A DNA stretch of 64,000 nucleotides, taken from NCBI GenBank assembly GCA_025992315.1, contig DAJPHG010000001.1:806001-870000 (forward strand). Direction: 5' to 3'. A model generated the notes under the pieces. It was not told the DNA's origin, searched no databases, and saw only the letters and a program-made list of their open reading frames with translations. The stretch's first letter is position 1; each line of letters starts with the position of its first letter. Of this stretch, positions 50,434 through 58,456 are shown in pieces. A program made the translations under genes and the position numbers. Origin of the DNA: HGM10766 sp900757295 (GTDB taxonomy: Bacteria > Bacillota_I > Bacilli_A > RF39 > UBA660).

Positions 50434-50856
50434 ATGAAGAATACTAATATACTTAATAAAAAAGGTTTTACTTTGATAGAATTACTTGCTGTTATAGTTA
50501 TACTTGCAATATTAATGCTACTAGCTACACCAAGTGTACTTAAAATAATGAATAATGCTCAAAAGAGCGCTTTTGAAACAGAAGCTGCAACAATATTAAG
50601 CGCGGCTAAAACACAGTATGCTGCTGATGCAGGGACTACAGATGGAAGTCAGAATTGTTATGATAAAAGCAGTTTAACTACTATTGATAAGAATTTTAGC
50701 CCTGCAGCATCTTTTAAGGTTGAGATTAGTGAAGTTAATGATAAACTTACATACAAGGTTTCATATACAGATGGAAAATATAATGTTTCAGATAGTGATG
50801 ACGGAAAGGATGCTGACCCTGTTAGCGGAAAAGTTTCTTATTCATGTACTAAATAA
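50434..50856 (+). CDS. Type IV prepilin-like protein
   Basis: This 140-residue protein has a classic class III signal: KKGFTLIELLAVIVILAILMLLATPSV, cut after the glycine with Glu5 present, as one hydrophobic helix. Then comes the AKTQYAADAG amphipathic part and a C-terminal domain with two cysteines (QNCYDK and YSCTK) that can bridge, as in pilin D-loops. The start is at 50434 from GGGAGAG. No pilus ATPase or prepilin peptidase lies in the window. It could be a competence- or secretion-type pseudopilin. Confidence 0.85.
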   Translation: MKNTNILNKKGFTLIELLAVIVILAILMLLATPSVLKIMNNAQKSAFETEAATILSAAKTQYAADAGTTDGSQNCYDKSSLTTIDKNFSPAASFKVEISEVNDKLTYKVSYTDGKYNVSDSDDGKDADPVSGKVSYSCTK

Positions 50857-50869
50857 TTTTCATTCAAGT

Positions 50870-50887
50870 GTAAAAGCTTGTTTTTTT
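50870..50887 (+). terminator. Weak intrinsic terminator after the prepilin gene
   Basis: CAAG and CTTG pair around an A-rich loop with seven T after it. The stem is short. Confidence 0.45.
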
Positions 50888-50949
50888 ATTTTCTAAAATA
50901 TAGAAAAGATGGTATACTAATATAGTAATAATAATATAGGAGTGATAAT

Positions 50950-51678
50950 ATGTTATGTCCTAGATGTAATAGTGAGAATGAACTAGGAGAAAAATTCTGT
51001 CGTTTTTGTGGTGCACCATTAATAGATACGGAATTATTTTTAGATCCTAAAGAACAAAAAAGAAGAGAAAAAAATCGTAAAAAGCAACAACGTTTGAGAG
51101 AAAAGGATGAACAAGCGAGAAGAAATGCTACAACTATGGCTCAAAATAATAGTGTTGCTCCAAAAAGAACTTATTCTTTAATTGAAAAGGCATATCAAAG
51201 AGATTATACAAGAATTATACTTAGTTTAGCTAAATCTATAATTATATTGGTTATTCTTTTGGCAGCTATATATTTTATATTTTCATTTGTATCTGTAAAA
51301 TATGCAGAATCAACGCACAATTATAGTGTAAGTGGTAATGATATTCCATCACTTAATTATGTTGTTGGTGATCGAAGCATAAAGAAAGTAAAATATAGTT
51401 TTGATAATCATATATTTAAAACACAGTATGTTTTTGAAAATATAAGTAATCCTACAAATGACATTTTAAAATATACTGCTTATTTAACAAGCAATAATAA
51501 ATACCAAATAATTGAAGATTTTGATCCTTCATTAGAAAATGGTAGTGCTAAGTTAGCAGTAAAATCAGTGAGTACTTTTGAAGATATGATTGTTGTAGAA
51601 ATTAATTGGACAAAAAATAGTTATTCTATAATAGTTTATAAAGATAAAAGTACATTGGAAAATTCAACTAATAATTAG
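50950..51678 (+). CDS. Zinc-ribbon single-pass membrane protein
   Basis: 242 residues. It starts with a four-cysteine zinc ribbon MLCPRCNSENELGEKFCRFCGAPL (CxxC-x11-CxxC). A long charged segment follows, rich in lysine and arginine (about 35-90), then one helix (about 95-116) and an external beta-like domain. This cytoplasmic ribbon plus helix layout is common in Firmicutes proteins of unknown function, such as YvbJ/TcaA-like ones, but the external part is not one I recognise. Confidence 0.65.
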   Translation: MLCPRCNSENELGEKFCRFCGAPLIDTELFLDPKEQKRREKNRKKQQRLREKDEQARRNATTMAQNNSVAPKRTYSLIEKAYQRDYTRIILSLAKSIIILVILLAAIYFIFSFVSVKYAESTHNYSVSGNDIPSLNYVVGDRSIKKVKYSFDNHIFKTQYVFENISNPTNDILKYTAYLTSNNKYQIIEDFDPSLENGSAKLAVKSVSTFEDMIVVEINWTKNSYSIIVYKDKSTLENSTNN

Positions 51679-51747
51679 TTTGAATTTTTTATTTGACATT
51701 TATTATTAAACGAGTATAATAGTTTTCCCAATTTATATGGAGGCGTT

Positions 51748-52401
51748 ATGAAAATTAATATAAATAAGTTTTGTGCTTTTTTAACAACTTTTACTTTAGT
51801 GGGTACGATGAGCGGATGCTATAAAACAAATAAGAATAATTATAATAATATTAATAAACCGGAGGTTACTACCTCTTATCAAAATATAGAAAATAGTATT
51901 AATGTAGAAAATGAGAACTTTGAAGTTATCGCTAAATATAATTTTGATCCAGTTCAAAGTGAAAAATGGTATATTTCAGATGATAAGATTTGCCAATTAA
52001 GTGTAAAAATTGAAAACTCAAATAGTAAAGTTTATCTAGATAGTATTGATATAATCGTGAACTTATTATCTTGTTTTAATGATTTTGATAATGTAGTTCA
52101 AGATACCATTAATATTAATGCTAATAATTACTTATTTAATGCAGAAGAGTATACATGTACTTTCAATATAAATGGTTTAGATGCTAACTTATTTGCAAAT
52201 CCTAATTTTGATGTGTCTTCTATTGATTTAGAACAATTAATTCAAGGTTACAAAATAATTGGTAATCATATTGAAATAAAATATAATATAAAAATTGAAG
52301 AAGAAAATGAAATTGATACTATTGTAGTTGAAGATAACTTATTAATTAATGCCGATAAATACGAAATAAATAATTCTAATACAAGAAGATTAGTAAAGTA
52401 A
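51748..52401 (+). CDS. Predicted lipoprotein, unknown function
   Basis: This 217-residue protein has a signal peptide and the lipobox-like TMSGC at residues about 23-27, followed by an asparagine/lysine-rich linker and a soluble acidic domain. The -3 residue is methionine, acceptable but not ideal for lipoprotein processing. GGAGG precedes the ATG. A TTGACA-like element lies about 55 bases upstream. No recognised domain. Confidence 0.65.
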   Translation: MKININKFCAFLTTFTLVGTMSGCYKTNKNNYNNINKPEVTTSYQNIENSINVENENFEVIAKYNFDPVQSEKWYISDDKICQLSVKIENSNSKVYLDSIDIIVNLLSCFNDFDNVVQDTININANNYLFNAEEYTCTFNINGLDANLFANPNFDVSSIDLEQLIQGYKIIGNHIEIKYNIKIEEENEIDTIVVEDNLLINADKYEINNSNTRRLVK

Positions 52402-52449
52402 TTCTTGTATTTTTTTGTATCTTTTGAGATAATTTTTAGGGTGGTAAAA

Positions 52450-53361
52450 ATGTTAATTATAGGATCTCATGTATCTTTTAAAAATAACCAATTATATGGT
52501 AGTTTAAAAGAAGCATTAGGATATGGTGCAAATACATTTATGTTTTATACTGGTGCACCGACAAATACAGTAAGAAAAGAAATAAATGATAGTTTAACAA
52601 TGGATGCATATGAACTTATGAATCAAAATGATATTAAATTAGCAAATATTGTTTGTCATGCCCCATATATTGTTAACTTAGCAAATAGAAATGATGAAGA
52701 AAAATATAAATTTAGTGTAAACTTTTTAAAACAAGAAGTTAGCAGATGTGAAGAATTAGGAATTACTAAATTAGTTTTACATCCAGGGAGTGCAGTTGCT
52801 ACAACTAGAGCAAATGGTTTAAAAAATATCATAGATGGGATAAATCAAATTTTATATCCAGGGTGTAAAGTAACTATTTTACTTGAAACTATGGCTGGCA
52901 AAGGAAATGAACTTGGAATAAATTTAGATGAACTAAAAACAATAATTGATAATATTGAAATTAAAGAAAATATTGGAGTTTGTTTAGATACATGTCATTT
53001 AAATGATGCTGGTTATGATATGGCGAATTTTGATTTATATTTAGATGATTTTGATAAAGAAATAGGCATAGATAAAATAGGATGTATTCATATTAATGAT
53101 AGTAAAAATCCAATTAATTCTCATAAAGATCGTCACGAGAATATAGGACTTGGAACTATTGGTTTTGATAATTTAATTAAAGTAATTTATAACAAACGTC
53201 TTGAAAATATTCCTAAAATTTTAGAAACCCCTTATATTGATGATGAAGAAATTTCAAAAAAGCGTGTTTATGCACCATACAAATTTGAAATAAAAATGAT
53301 AAAAGATAAAACATTCAATAATAATTTATTAAATGATATTAAAGAGTATTATAAAAAGTAG
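52450..53361 (+). CDS. nfo: Deoxyribonuclease IV (AP endonuclease)
   Basis: This 303-residue TIM-barrel enzyme has GSHVSFKNNQLYG at the start, VCHAPYIVNLANRN, KLVLHPGSAV, LETMAGKGNELG and the closing CLDTCHLNDAGYD and HINDSKNPINSHKDRHENIGLG. These histidine and acidic residues bind the three zinc ions. It cuts DNA at abasic sites. AGGGTGG fits the ATG at 52450; the frame opens earlier at 52405 without a ribosome site. yqfT follows close by on the other strand, as in Bacillus neighbourhoods. Confidence 0.96.
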   Translation: MLIIGSHVSFKNNQLYGSLKEALGYGANTFMFYTGAPTNTVRKEINDSLTMDAYELMNQNDIKLANIVCHAPYIVNLANRNDEEKYKFSVNFLKQEVSRCEELGITKLVLHPGSAVATTRANGLKNIIDGINQILYPGCKVTILLETMAGKGNELGINLDELKTIIDNIEIKENIGVCLDTCHLNDAGYDMANFDLYLDDFDKEIGIDKIGCIHINDSKNPINSHKDRHENIGLGTIGFDNLIKVIYNKRLENIPKILETPYIDDEEISKKRVYAPYKFEIKMIKDKTFNNNLLNDIKEYYKK

Positions 53362-53370
53362 GAGAGATTT

Positions 53371-53991
53371 ATGAGTAAAACTTATTATGTTCCAGTTAAT
53401 CAAATTAAAGAAAATCAAAATATTTATGATATTAATTTATATGCCGGTTATAATTTTTCAAATATAAATCTATTTAAAAATGAGCAATCTATAAATAGAG
53501 TAAAAGCTAGTAATTTAGATGATTTAAAATTAATTGTCAATTATAATGAGGAAAAACAAATTGCTAAAGAAATATTGACTAATGTAAGTGTTCCTATTAT
53601 TAAAGTGTGTTATAAAGACGCTGAATTATCTAATTCTCCAATAACATGTAGTTTAGATCCTTCTTTACACAAAACTAAAACAATTAATACTGCAGCACTA
53701 TATATTTTAGATAAATCATATTATGATGAGAAAAATAATCTTCATAGTTTAACGTTTAATGAAAATAGTGACTTAGAAAATATGAATCCTCGTGATGCAA
53801 TAACTATTTTAGAAACTTATCGTTATCTTTATGATTCTGAAAACATGAAAAAAATGCTTACTTATTTAAAAGAACAAGGTAAGTTAAATGCAAGAAAAGC
53901 CTTTTATAATTTTCTTGAAGCTGCTTCTAACGAATATATAAACTCAAAAGAAGTTAAAACTTTAATAAAAAAATTAAAAAACCATTCTTAA
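53371..53991 (+). CDS. Unknown soluble protein downstream of nfo
   Basis: This 206-residue protein has no signal or membrane segment. The first 110 residues are beta-rich (IYDINLYAGYNFSN, VPIIKVCYKDAELSNSP), and the last 80 are helical (RDAITILETYRYLYDSENMKKML). It starts nine bases after nfo with a good AGGAGA site, so the two are probably co-transcribed. No family recognised. Confidence 0.55.
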   Translation: MSKTYYVPVNQIKENQNIYDINLYAGYNFSNINLFKNEQSINRVKASNLDDLKLIVNYNEEKQIAKEILTNVSVPIIKVCYKDAELSNSPITCSLDPSLHKTKTINTAALYILDKSYYDEKNNLHSLTFNENSDLENMNPRDAITILETYRYLYDSENMKKMLTYLKEQGKLNARKAFYNFLEAASNEYINSKEVKTLIKKLKNHS

Positions 53992-54006
53992 TTTAAAAAT
54001 GGTTTA
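53976..54006. terminator. Convergent terminator between the unknown gene and yqfT
   Basis: AAAACCATT and AATGGTTT form a stem around a TTAATTTAA-type loop. It overlaps the stop region of both convergent genes. Confidence 0.6.
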
Positions 54007-54251
54007 AACTTAAGAGAATACTCTTTGAAGAGTATTTTTATTTTTTCAAAATTATTTTCGGAATAGTATTGTTTATAAGAATCTAAATTAAAGTTATCGT
54101 AATTATTAATTATTTCAAGACCATGTGATTTTACAAATTTATATGTAAATTCTAACTCTTGTTTACTAAGAACTATATTATGCATTAATGCAAAACTAGT
54201 TATTTGTTCTTTTGTTAATTTTTTTAAATAATTATTAATTAAATTATTCAT
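53988..54251 (-). CDS. yqfT: DUF2624 (YqfT-like) protein
   Basis: This 87-residue helical protein resembles DUF2624. YLKKLTKEQITSFALMHNIVLSKQELEF opens it, and the rest is two or three helices ending KEYSLKFKPFL. In Bacillus the yqfT gene neighbours nfo (yqfS), and the same proximity holds here, with the gene inverted. AGAGGTG precedes the ATG. The function is unknown. Confidence 0.72.
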   Translation of the reverse strand: MNNLINNYLKKLTKEQITSFALMHNIVLSKQELEFTYKFVKSHGLEIINNYDNFNLDSYKQYYSENNFEKIKILFKEYSLKFKPFLN

Positions 54252-54326
54252 TTTTCACCTCTAGTTTATTGTATGAAAATGTATAGTTATTTAATACTTA
54301 TTTATAATAAATATTAAGGTGATTCT

Positions 54327-56306
54327 ATGGGGAATATTAAAAAAATTAGTATTTATGGAATTGTTATCTTATTATTTTTATTTATTATTTTTATATTAGG
54401 TTATATTAACATATATAAGCATAATTTTTATGCTAGAAAGTTAGACGATAAACAGAATAAATATATTTCTTTAACATCTGCACCAAGAGGTAGAATATTA
54501 GATAGAAATGGCAATATTTTAGTGGATAATATTGGAGTTAAAACAATAGTTTATAAAAAGAGTAATTCTGTAAAGAAAACAGATGAAATAGAAATAGCTA
54601 AGAAATTAGCTGATTTAATAACTTTAGATTATAATGAAAGTATAAGAGAACTAAAAGATTATTATATTTTATTAAATAAGGAGAAGACAGATAATTTAAT
54701 AACTGATAAAGAATATGACTTATATAATAATAGAAAATTATCAAATGATGATTTATATAAATATAAATTAGAACGAATTACTGAGGAAATGCTTTCTACT
54801 TTTAATGATAAAGATAGATTAACTGCTCATATATATTCTTTAATGAATAAAGGCTATAAGTATGAAATAAAAATTATTAAGGATAAAGATGTAACTGAGG
54901 AAGAATATGCTAAGATTATTGAGAGTAATATAGAAGGAGTTACTGGAAGTATAAGTTGGGAAAGAACATATCCATATAATAATGTTTTAAGAAAAATATT
55001 TGGTACTGTAAGCAGTCGAGAAAATGGAGTCCCTAATGATAAAAAAAGTTATTATTTAAATAAAGGTTATAGTTTAAATGATAGAGTAGGAACAAGTTAT
55101 TTAGAAGAGTATTATGAAGAATATTTAAAAGGGAAAAAGGCTATTTATAAAGTTAATAATGATAATACTTTAACTTTAGTAGAAAAAGAAGAAAAAGGAA
55201 ATGATTTAGTGTTATCTATTGATATTAATTTACAAATGGAAGTGGAAAAAATTATTCAAGATAAAATAATTGCTGGTAAGAAGTTAAAAAATACAGAGTA
55301 TTATAATCATGCTTATGCAATTATAAGTAATCCAAATGATGGCAGTATTTTAACTATGGCTGGTCAACGTTTAAATGAAAATACTAATGAGTTTAGTGAT
55401 ATATCACCTAATATAATAAATTCTGCATATACAATGGGTTCTGTAGTTAAAGGAGCAAGTCAAACGGTGGGATATCAAACTAATGTTATTGAGCCTAATA
55501 AATATATGACTGATTCATGTGTTAAATTGTATTTAGTTCCAGAAAAATGTTCTTTTAAAAGGTTAGGAAGAATAAATGATATTACGGCTTTAAAATGGTC
55601 TAGTAATTATTATCAATTTATTACAGCTATTAAAGCAAGTGGAAAAACATATCGTTATAATATGAAGCTTAATTCTACAAAAGATGATTTTAAACGATAT
55701 AGAGATACATTTGCTTCATATGGTTTAGGCGTTTTAACGGATATTGATTTGCCAAATGAAAAACCAGGAATAATTGGAACAAAACAAGCGGATGATTTGC
55801 TATTAAATCTTTCAATAGGACAATATGATACTTATACGCCAATAGAACTGGTTCAATATATAAATACTATCGCTAATAATGGTAAAAGAATAAAATTAAG
55901 TTTAATGAATAAAATTGTTGATAGTGATAATAATGTTATTAAAAAAAATGATAGTAAAGTTTTAAATACTGTAGAGTTAGATAATTATTACTTTGAGCGT
56001 TTAAAAGAAGGATTTAGACAAGTACTTGATGGAGGAACAGGAGCTGGTTATACTGAATTAAAATATAAACCTGCAGGAAAAACAGGAACAAGTGAATCTT
56101 TTTATGATAGTGATCTAGATGGAAAGGTTGATGTTAAAACTATATCAATGTCATATGCAATGTTTGCACCGGTAGATAATCCTAAATATAGCTTAGTAGT
56201 TATTTCGCCAAATGTAAGTCACACTAATGGCAAAACTGAATATATAGCTTATATTAATAAGCATATCAGCAAAGAAGTTTCAAAAATTCTCTTTGAAAAT
56301 TACTAA
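54327..56306 (+). CDS. Class B penicillin-binding protein (PBP2-like transpeptidase)
   Basis: 659 residues. An N-terminal anchor (about 8-28) is followed by the pedestal domain with SAPRGRILDRNGNILVDN. The transpeptidase domain has S372 in MGSVVKGAS (S-x-x-K), S425-S-N427 (S-x-N) and KTGT at 585-588. It cross-links peptidoglycan at the outer membrane face. It resembles the elongation/rod-type PBP2 more than FtsI. It is a single gene, separated by its own promoter region from yqfT and followed by the rpmG promoter inside its end. Confidence 0.93.
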   Translation: MGNIKKISIYGIVILLFLFIIFILGYINIYKHNFYARKLDDKQNKYISLTSAPRGRILDRNGNILVDNIGVKTIVYKKSNSVKKTDEIEIAKKLADLITLDYNESIRELKDYYILLNKEKTDNLITDKEYDLYNNRKLSNDDLYKYKLERITEEMLSTFNDKDRLTAHIYSLMNKGYKYEIKIIKDKDVTEEEYAKIIESNIEGVTGSISWERTYPYNNVLRKIFGTVSSRENGVPNDKKSYYLNKGYSLNDRVGTSYLEEYYEEYLKGKKAIYKVNNDNTLTLVEKEEKGNDLVLSIDINLQMEVEKIIQDKIIAGKKLKNTEYYNHAYAIISNPNDGSILTMAGQRLNENTNEFSDISPNIINSAYTMGSVVKGASQTVGYQTNVIEPNKYMTDSCVKLYLVPEKCSFKRLGRINDITALKWSSNYYQFITAIKASGKTYRYNMKLNSTKDDFKRYRDTFASYGLGVLTDIDLPNEKPGIIGTKQADDLLLNLSIGQYDTYTPIELVQYINTIANNGKRIKLSLMNKIVDSDNNVIKKNDSKVLNTVELDNYYFERLKEGFRQVLDGGTGAGYTELKYKPAGKTGTSESFYDSDLDGKVDVKTISMSYAMFAPVDNPKYSLVVISPNVSHTNGKTEYIAYINKHISKEVSKILFENY

Positions 56307-56320
56307 TTGTTTGATATAAT
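56293..56320 (+). promoter_or_regulatory. Promoter of rpmG-efp
   Basis: TTGAAA (56293-56298), 16 bases, TATAAT (56315-56320). The -35 lies in the last codons of the PBP gene. Confidence 0.7.
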
Positions 56321-56352
56321 AGATTTGCGTTAATTTAAAGGAGGGAAGTATT

Positions 56353-56517
56353 ATGGCAAAAAATGAAAATCGTAGCAATGTTGCATTAAAATGTACTAAA
56401 TGTAAAAGAGATAATTATTATACAAGCAAAAATAAAAAGAATACTACTGAAAAATTAATATTAAATAAATTTTGTAAAGATTGTCGTGAGAAAACTGAAC
56501 ATAAAGAAGCAAAATAG
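56353..56517 (+). CDS. rpmG: 50S ribosomal protein L33
   Basis: This 54-residue protein reads MAKNENRSNVALKCTKCKRD, then YYTSKNKKNTTEKLILNKF and CKDC. Two CxxC pairs mark the zinc-binding form of L33. GGAGGG precedes the ATG. It is the first gene of a short operon with an unknown small gene and efp. Confidence 0.93.
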   Translation: MAKNENRSNVALKCTKCKRDNYYTSKNKKNTTEKLILNKFCKDCREKTEHKEAK

Positions 56518-56534
56518 TTTGGAAGTTGATTAAA

Positions 56535-56762
56535 ATGAATTATTTATTAAATCTAAAACGTATGATGTTAAAGATGAAGCCTATTGGAAATTCTTGCTTT
56601 TATGATGAAACTAAGAAGTATGGAAATTGTGGTAATTTTAATGAATACGAAAATGCGTTTAGTAAAAAATTATTAAAAGAAGAGAATACATGTGGATATA
56701 CTCGTAAGCTTATTGATGTTCAAAGTACTAGAAGAAAAGTTAAAAATAGAGGTGGAAAATAA
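56535..56762 (+). CDS. Small cysteine-containing protein coupled to efp, unknown
   Basis: This 75-residue basic protein lies between rpmG and efp. Its last base overlaps the efp ATG (TAATG), so the two are translationally coupled. It has three cysteines (SCFYD, GNCGN and NTCGY) and a basic tail STRRKVKNRGGK. GGAAG lies about ten bases upstream of the ATG at 56535. Its position suggests a ribosome-related role, but I recognise no family. Confidence 0.5.
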   Translation: MNYLLNLKRMMLKMKPIGNSCFYDETKKYGNCGNFNEYENAFSKKLLKEENTCGYTRKLIDVQSTRRKVKNRGGK

Positions 56763-57322
56763 TGAATATAAATATAAATGATATTAAAAATGGAATGACT
56801 GTTATTATAGATGGAAATCTATGTTTAATTCAAGAATTCCAACATGTTAAGCCTGGCAAAGGTCCTGCTTTTGTTAGAATTAAACTTAAAAATTTAAGAA
56901 CTGGATCTATTGTAGAAAATACTTTTAATACTAATATTAAAATTGAAAAAGCTCATGTAGATCGTAAAAAAATGCAATATTTATATTCTGCTGGTACTAA
57001 TTATGTTTTCATGGATTGTGAAACTTATGAACAAGTAGAAATTCCTGAAGAAAAATTAGAAGAAGAAAAGAAATTTTTAAAAGAAAATTTAGAAATAGAT
57101 ATTTCTTATTATGAAGGTGAAATAATTGGTATAACATTACCAGAAAAAATTGAATATGAAGTTGTTGAAACATTTGATGCTACAAAAGGGAATACAACTA
57201 ATAATGCAATGAAAGACGCAACAATAGAAACAGGTTATGTTGTTAAAGTTCCATTATTTATTTCTAATGGTGAGAAAATAATTATTTCTACAAAAGATGG
57301 AAAATATTGTTCTAGAGCTTAA
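56762..57322 (+). CDS. efp: Elongation factor P
   Basis: This 186-residue protein has three beta domains. The loop VKPGKGPAF carries the conserved lysine (K33) that contacts the ribosome's peptidyl centre. The end matches the EF-P signature: GNTTNNAMKDATIETGYVVKVPLFI and the final DGKYCSRA region. It rescues ribosomes stalled at polyproline. The small number of polyproline stretches seen here (for example the YlbD tail) gives it few local targets. Confidence 0.96.
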   Translation: MNININDIKNGMTVIIDGNLCLIQEFQHVKPGKGPAFVRIKLKNLRTGSIVENTFNTNIKIEKAHVDRKKMQYLYSAGTNYVFMDCETYEQVEIPEEKLEEEKKFLKENLEIDISYYEGEIIGITLPEKIEYEVVETFDATKGNTTNNAMKDATIETGYVVKVPLFISNGEKIIISTKDGKYCSRA

Positions 57323-57335
57323 TGGCTCTTTTTTA
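57312..57335 (+). terminator. Intrinsic terminator after efp
   Basis: AGAGC and GCTCT pair around TTAATG and run into T. The 5' arm overlaps the last efp codons. Confidence 0.75.
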
Positions 57336-57344
57336 TTTATTATA

Positions 57345-57373
57345 TAGACAAACAAATGTACTTGTTTTATAAT
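57345..57373 (+). promoter_or_regulatory. Promoter before the 207-residue unknown gene
   Basis: TAGACA (57345-57350), 17 bases, TATAAT (57368-57373) directly after the efp terminator. Confidence 0.6.
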
Positions 57374-57392
57374 AGGATTAGGAAGTGATAAT

Positions 57393-58016
57393 TTGAATAG
57401 AATTGAGTTTATAAAAAATGATAACTGTATTGACGTTAATAAGCGTGATAAAAAAGATTTACAAAATTTAAGAAATAAGATCAAAAATAAATTAAGAAAT
57501 ACTAGTTATATGATTAATCTAAGAACTAATTTTGTTGCAACTATTAATAATAGAAATATAGGAAAGCTGTTACATCCCGCTCCTAATTTTAATCCTTATG
57601 ATAAAAACTATATAAATAACTTAAATGCCTTATTTGAAATTGAACAACTTTTTAAAATTGCGGTTTATATAACTTCTTTAAAGCCAATGAAGGGCAAAGA
57701 AAACAAAAAAAGTTTAAAGAAATATCATCATTTTGTAGCACCTTTAATTATGAATGGCAAAAAGTATAAAGTTTTATTAACGGCATTAGAAAAGAGTACG
57801 TCTAAAGTTTTATTTATTAATTCTTTAGATGTATGTAAGATAAATTTTTATCTAGATTCTATTTTTTATATCAATTCTATTTCTTTGAAACATCTTATTA
57901 AAAATGTAAAAATTTATAATTATGATGATGAAGATTTCATAGAATATAATTTAGATGATATAATTTCTAAAAATGATTTTATAAAAGAGGAATCAGAAGT
58001 GTTTTTACTAAGCTAA
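57393..58016 (+). CDS. Unknown protein with an LPD3/BECR-nuclease-like core
   Basis: This 207-residue protein starts at a TTG (57393) seven bases after AGGAAGTGAT; no ATG is available near. Residues 58-125 read GKLLHPAPNFNPYDKNYINNL, then IEQLFKIAVYITSLK and HHFVAPLIMNGKKYKVLLTAL. That helix-strand-strand order and the histidine-containing edge resemble the LPD3/BECR-fold domains of phage and toxin proteins. This is pattern-level only. It stands alone after efp. Confidence 0.45.
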   Translation: MNRIEFIKNDNCIDVNKRDKKDLQNLRNKIKNKLRNTSYMINLRTNFVATINNRNIGKLLHPAPNFNPYDKNYINNLNALFEIEQLFKIAVYITSLKPMKGKENKKSLKKYHHFVAPLIMNGKKYKVLLTALEKSTSKVLFINSLDVCKINFYLDSIFYINSISLKHLIKNVKIYNYDDEDFIEYNLDDIISKNDFIKEESEVFLLS

Positions 58017-58076
58017 TTTATAGATTGAAAAACATTTAAGTAATGTAGTATAATTACTATAGTGAGGTAGATAGTT

Positions 58077-58442
58077 ATGAATAAAAAAGGTTATACAGTA
58101 GTTGATTTGGTTATAGTAATAGCAGTTTTAGGAGTAATGACAGTATTTATGATATCAAAAGTTTCATATGCTTTGAGTGATGATAATTCACAAATGTATG
58201 ATTTAGAAGTTAAATTAATAGAAACTCAAGCAAAAGCTTATGGAAGTACAAAAATTGAAGAGTTAAAACAAAATGATTCGATTGTTACAGTTAATTCTTT
58301 AATAAAAGATAATTATTTACAAGCAGATGATGATTCTGGTAATATTTATGACCCTAGAGATAAAAGAAAAACATTAAATGATGTAAAAGTATCTTTATCA
58401 TATAATCAAGATACTAATGAAGTAGTGGCTAAATTAAAATAG
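58077..58442 (+). CDS. Prepilin-like protein with Asp at position 5
   Basis: This 121-residue protein begins KKGYTVVDLVIVIAVLGVM, a class III (type IV pilin) signal with the cleavage glycine, but aspartate replaces the usual Glu5. The rest is a short soluble domain, DSGNIYDPRDKRK and KVSLSYNQDTN, with no cysteines. A promoter-like TATAAT-like element is close upstream. The surface protein encoded 15 bases downstream is probably its partner. Confidence 0.72.
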   Translation: MNKKGYTVVDLVIVIAVLGVMTVFMISKVSYALSDDNSQMYDLEVKLIETQAKAYGSTKIEELKQNDSIVTVNSLIKDNYLQADDDSGNIYDPRDKRKTLNDVKVSLSYNQDTNEVVAKLK

Positions 58443-58456
58443 AAAGTTTGTTTATA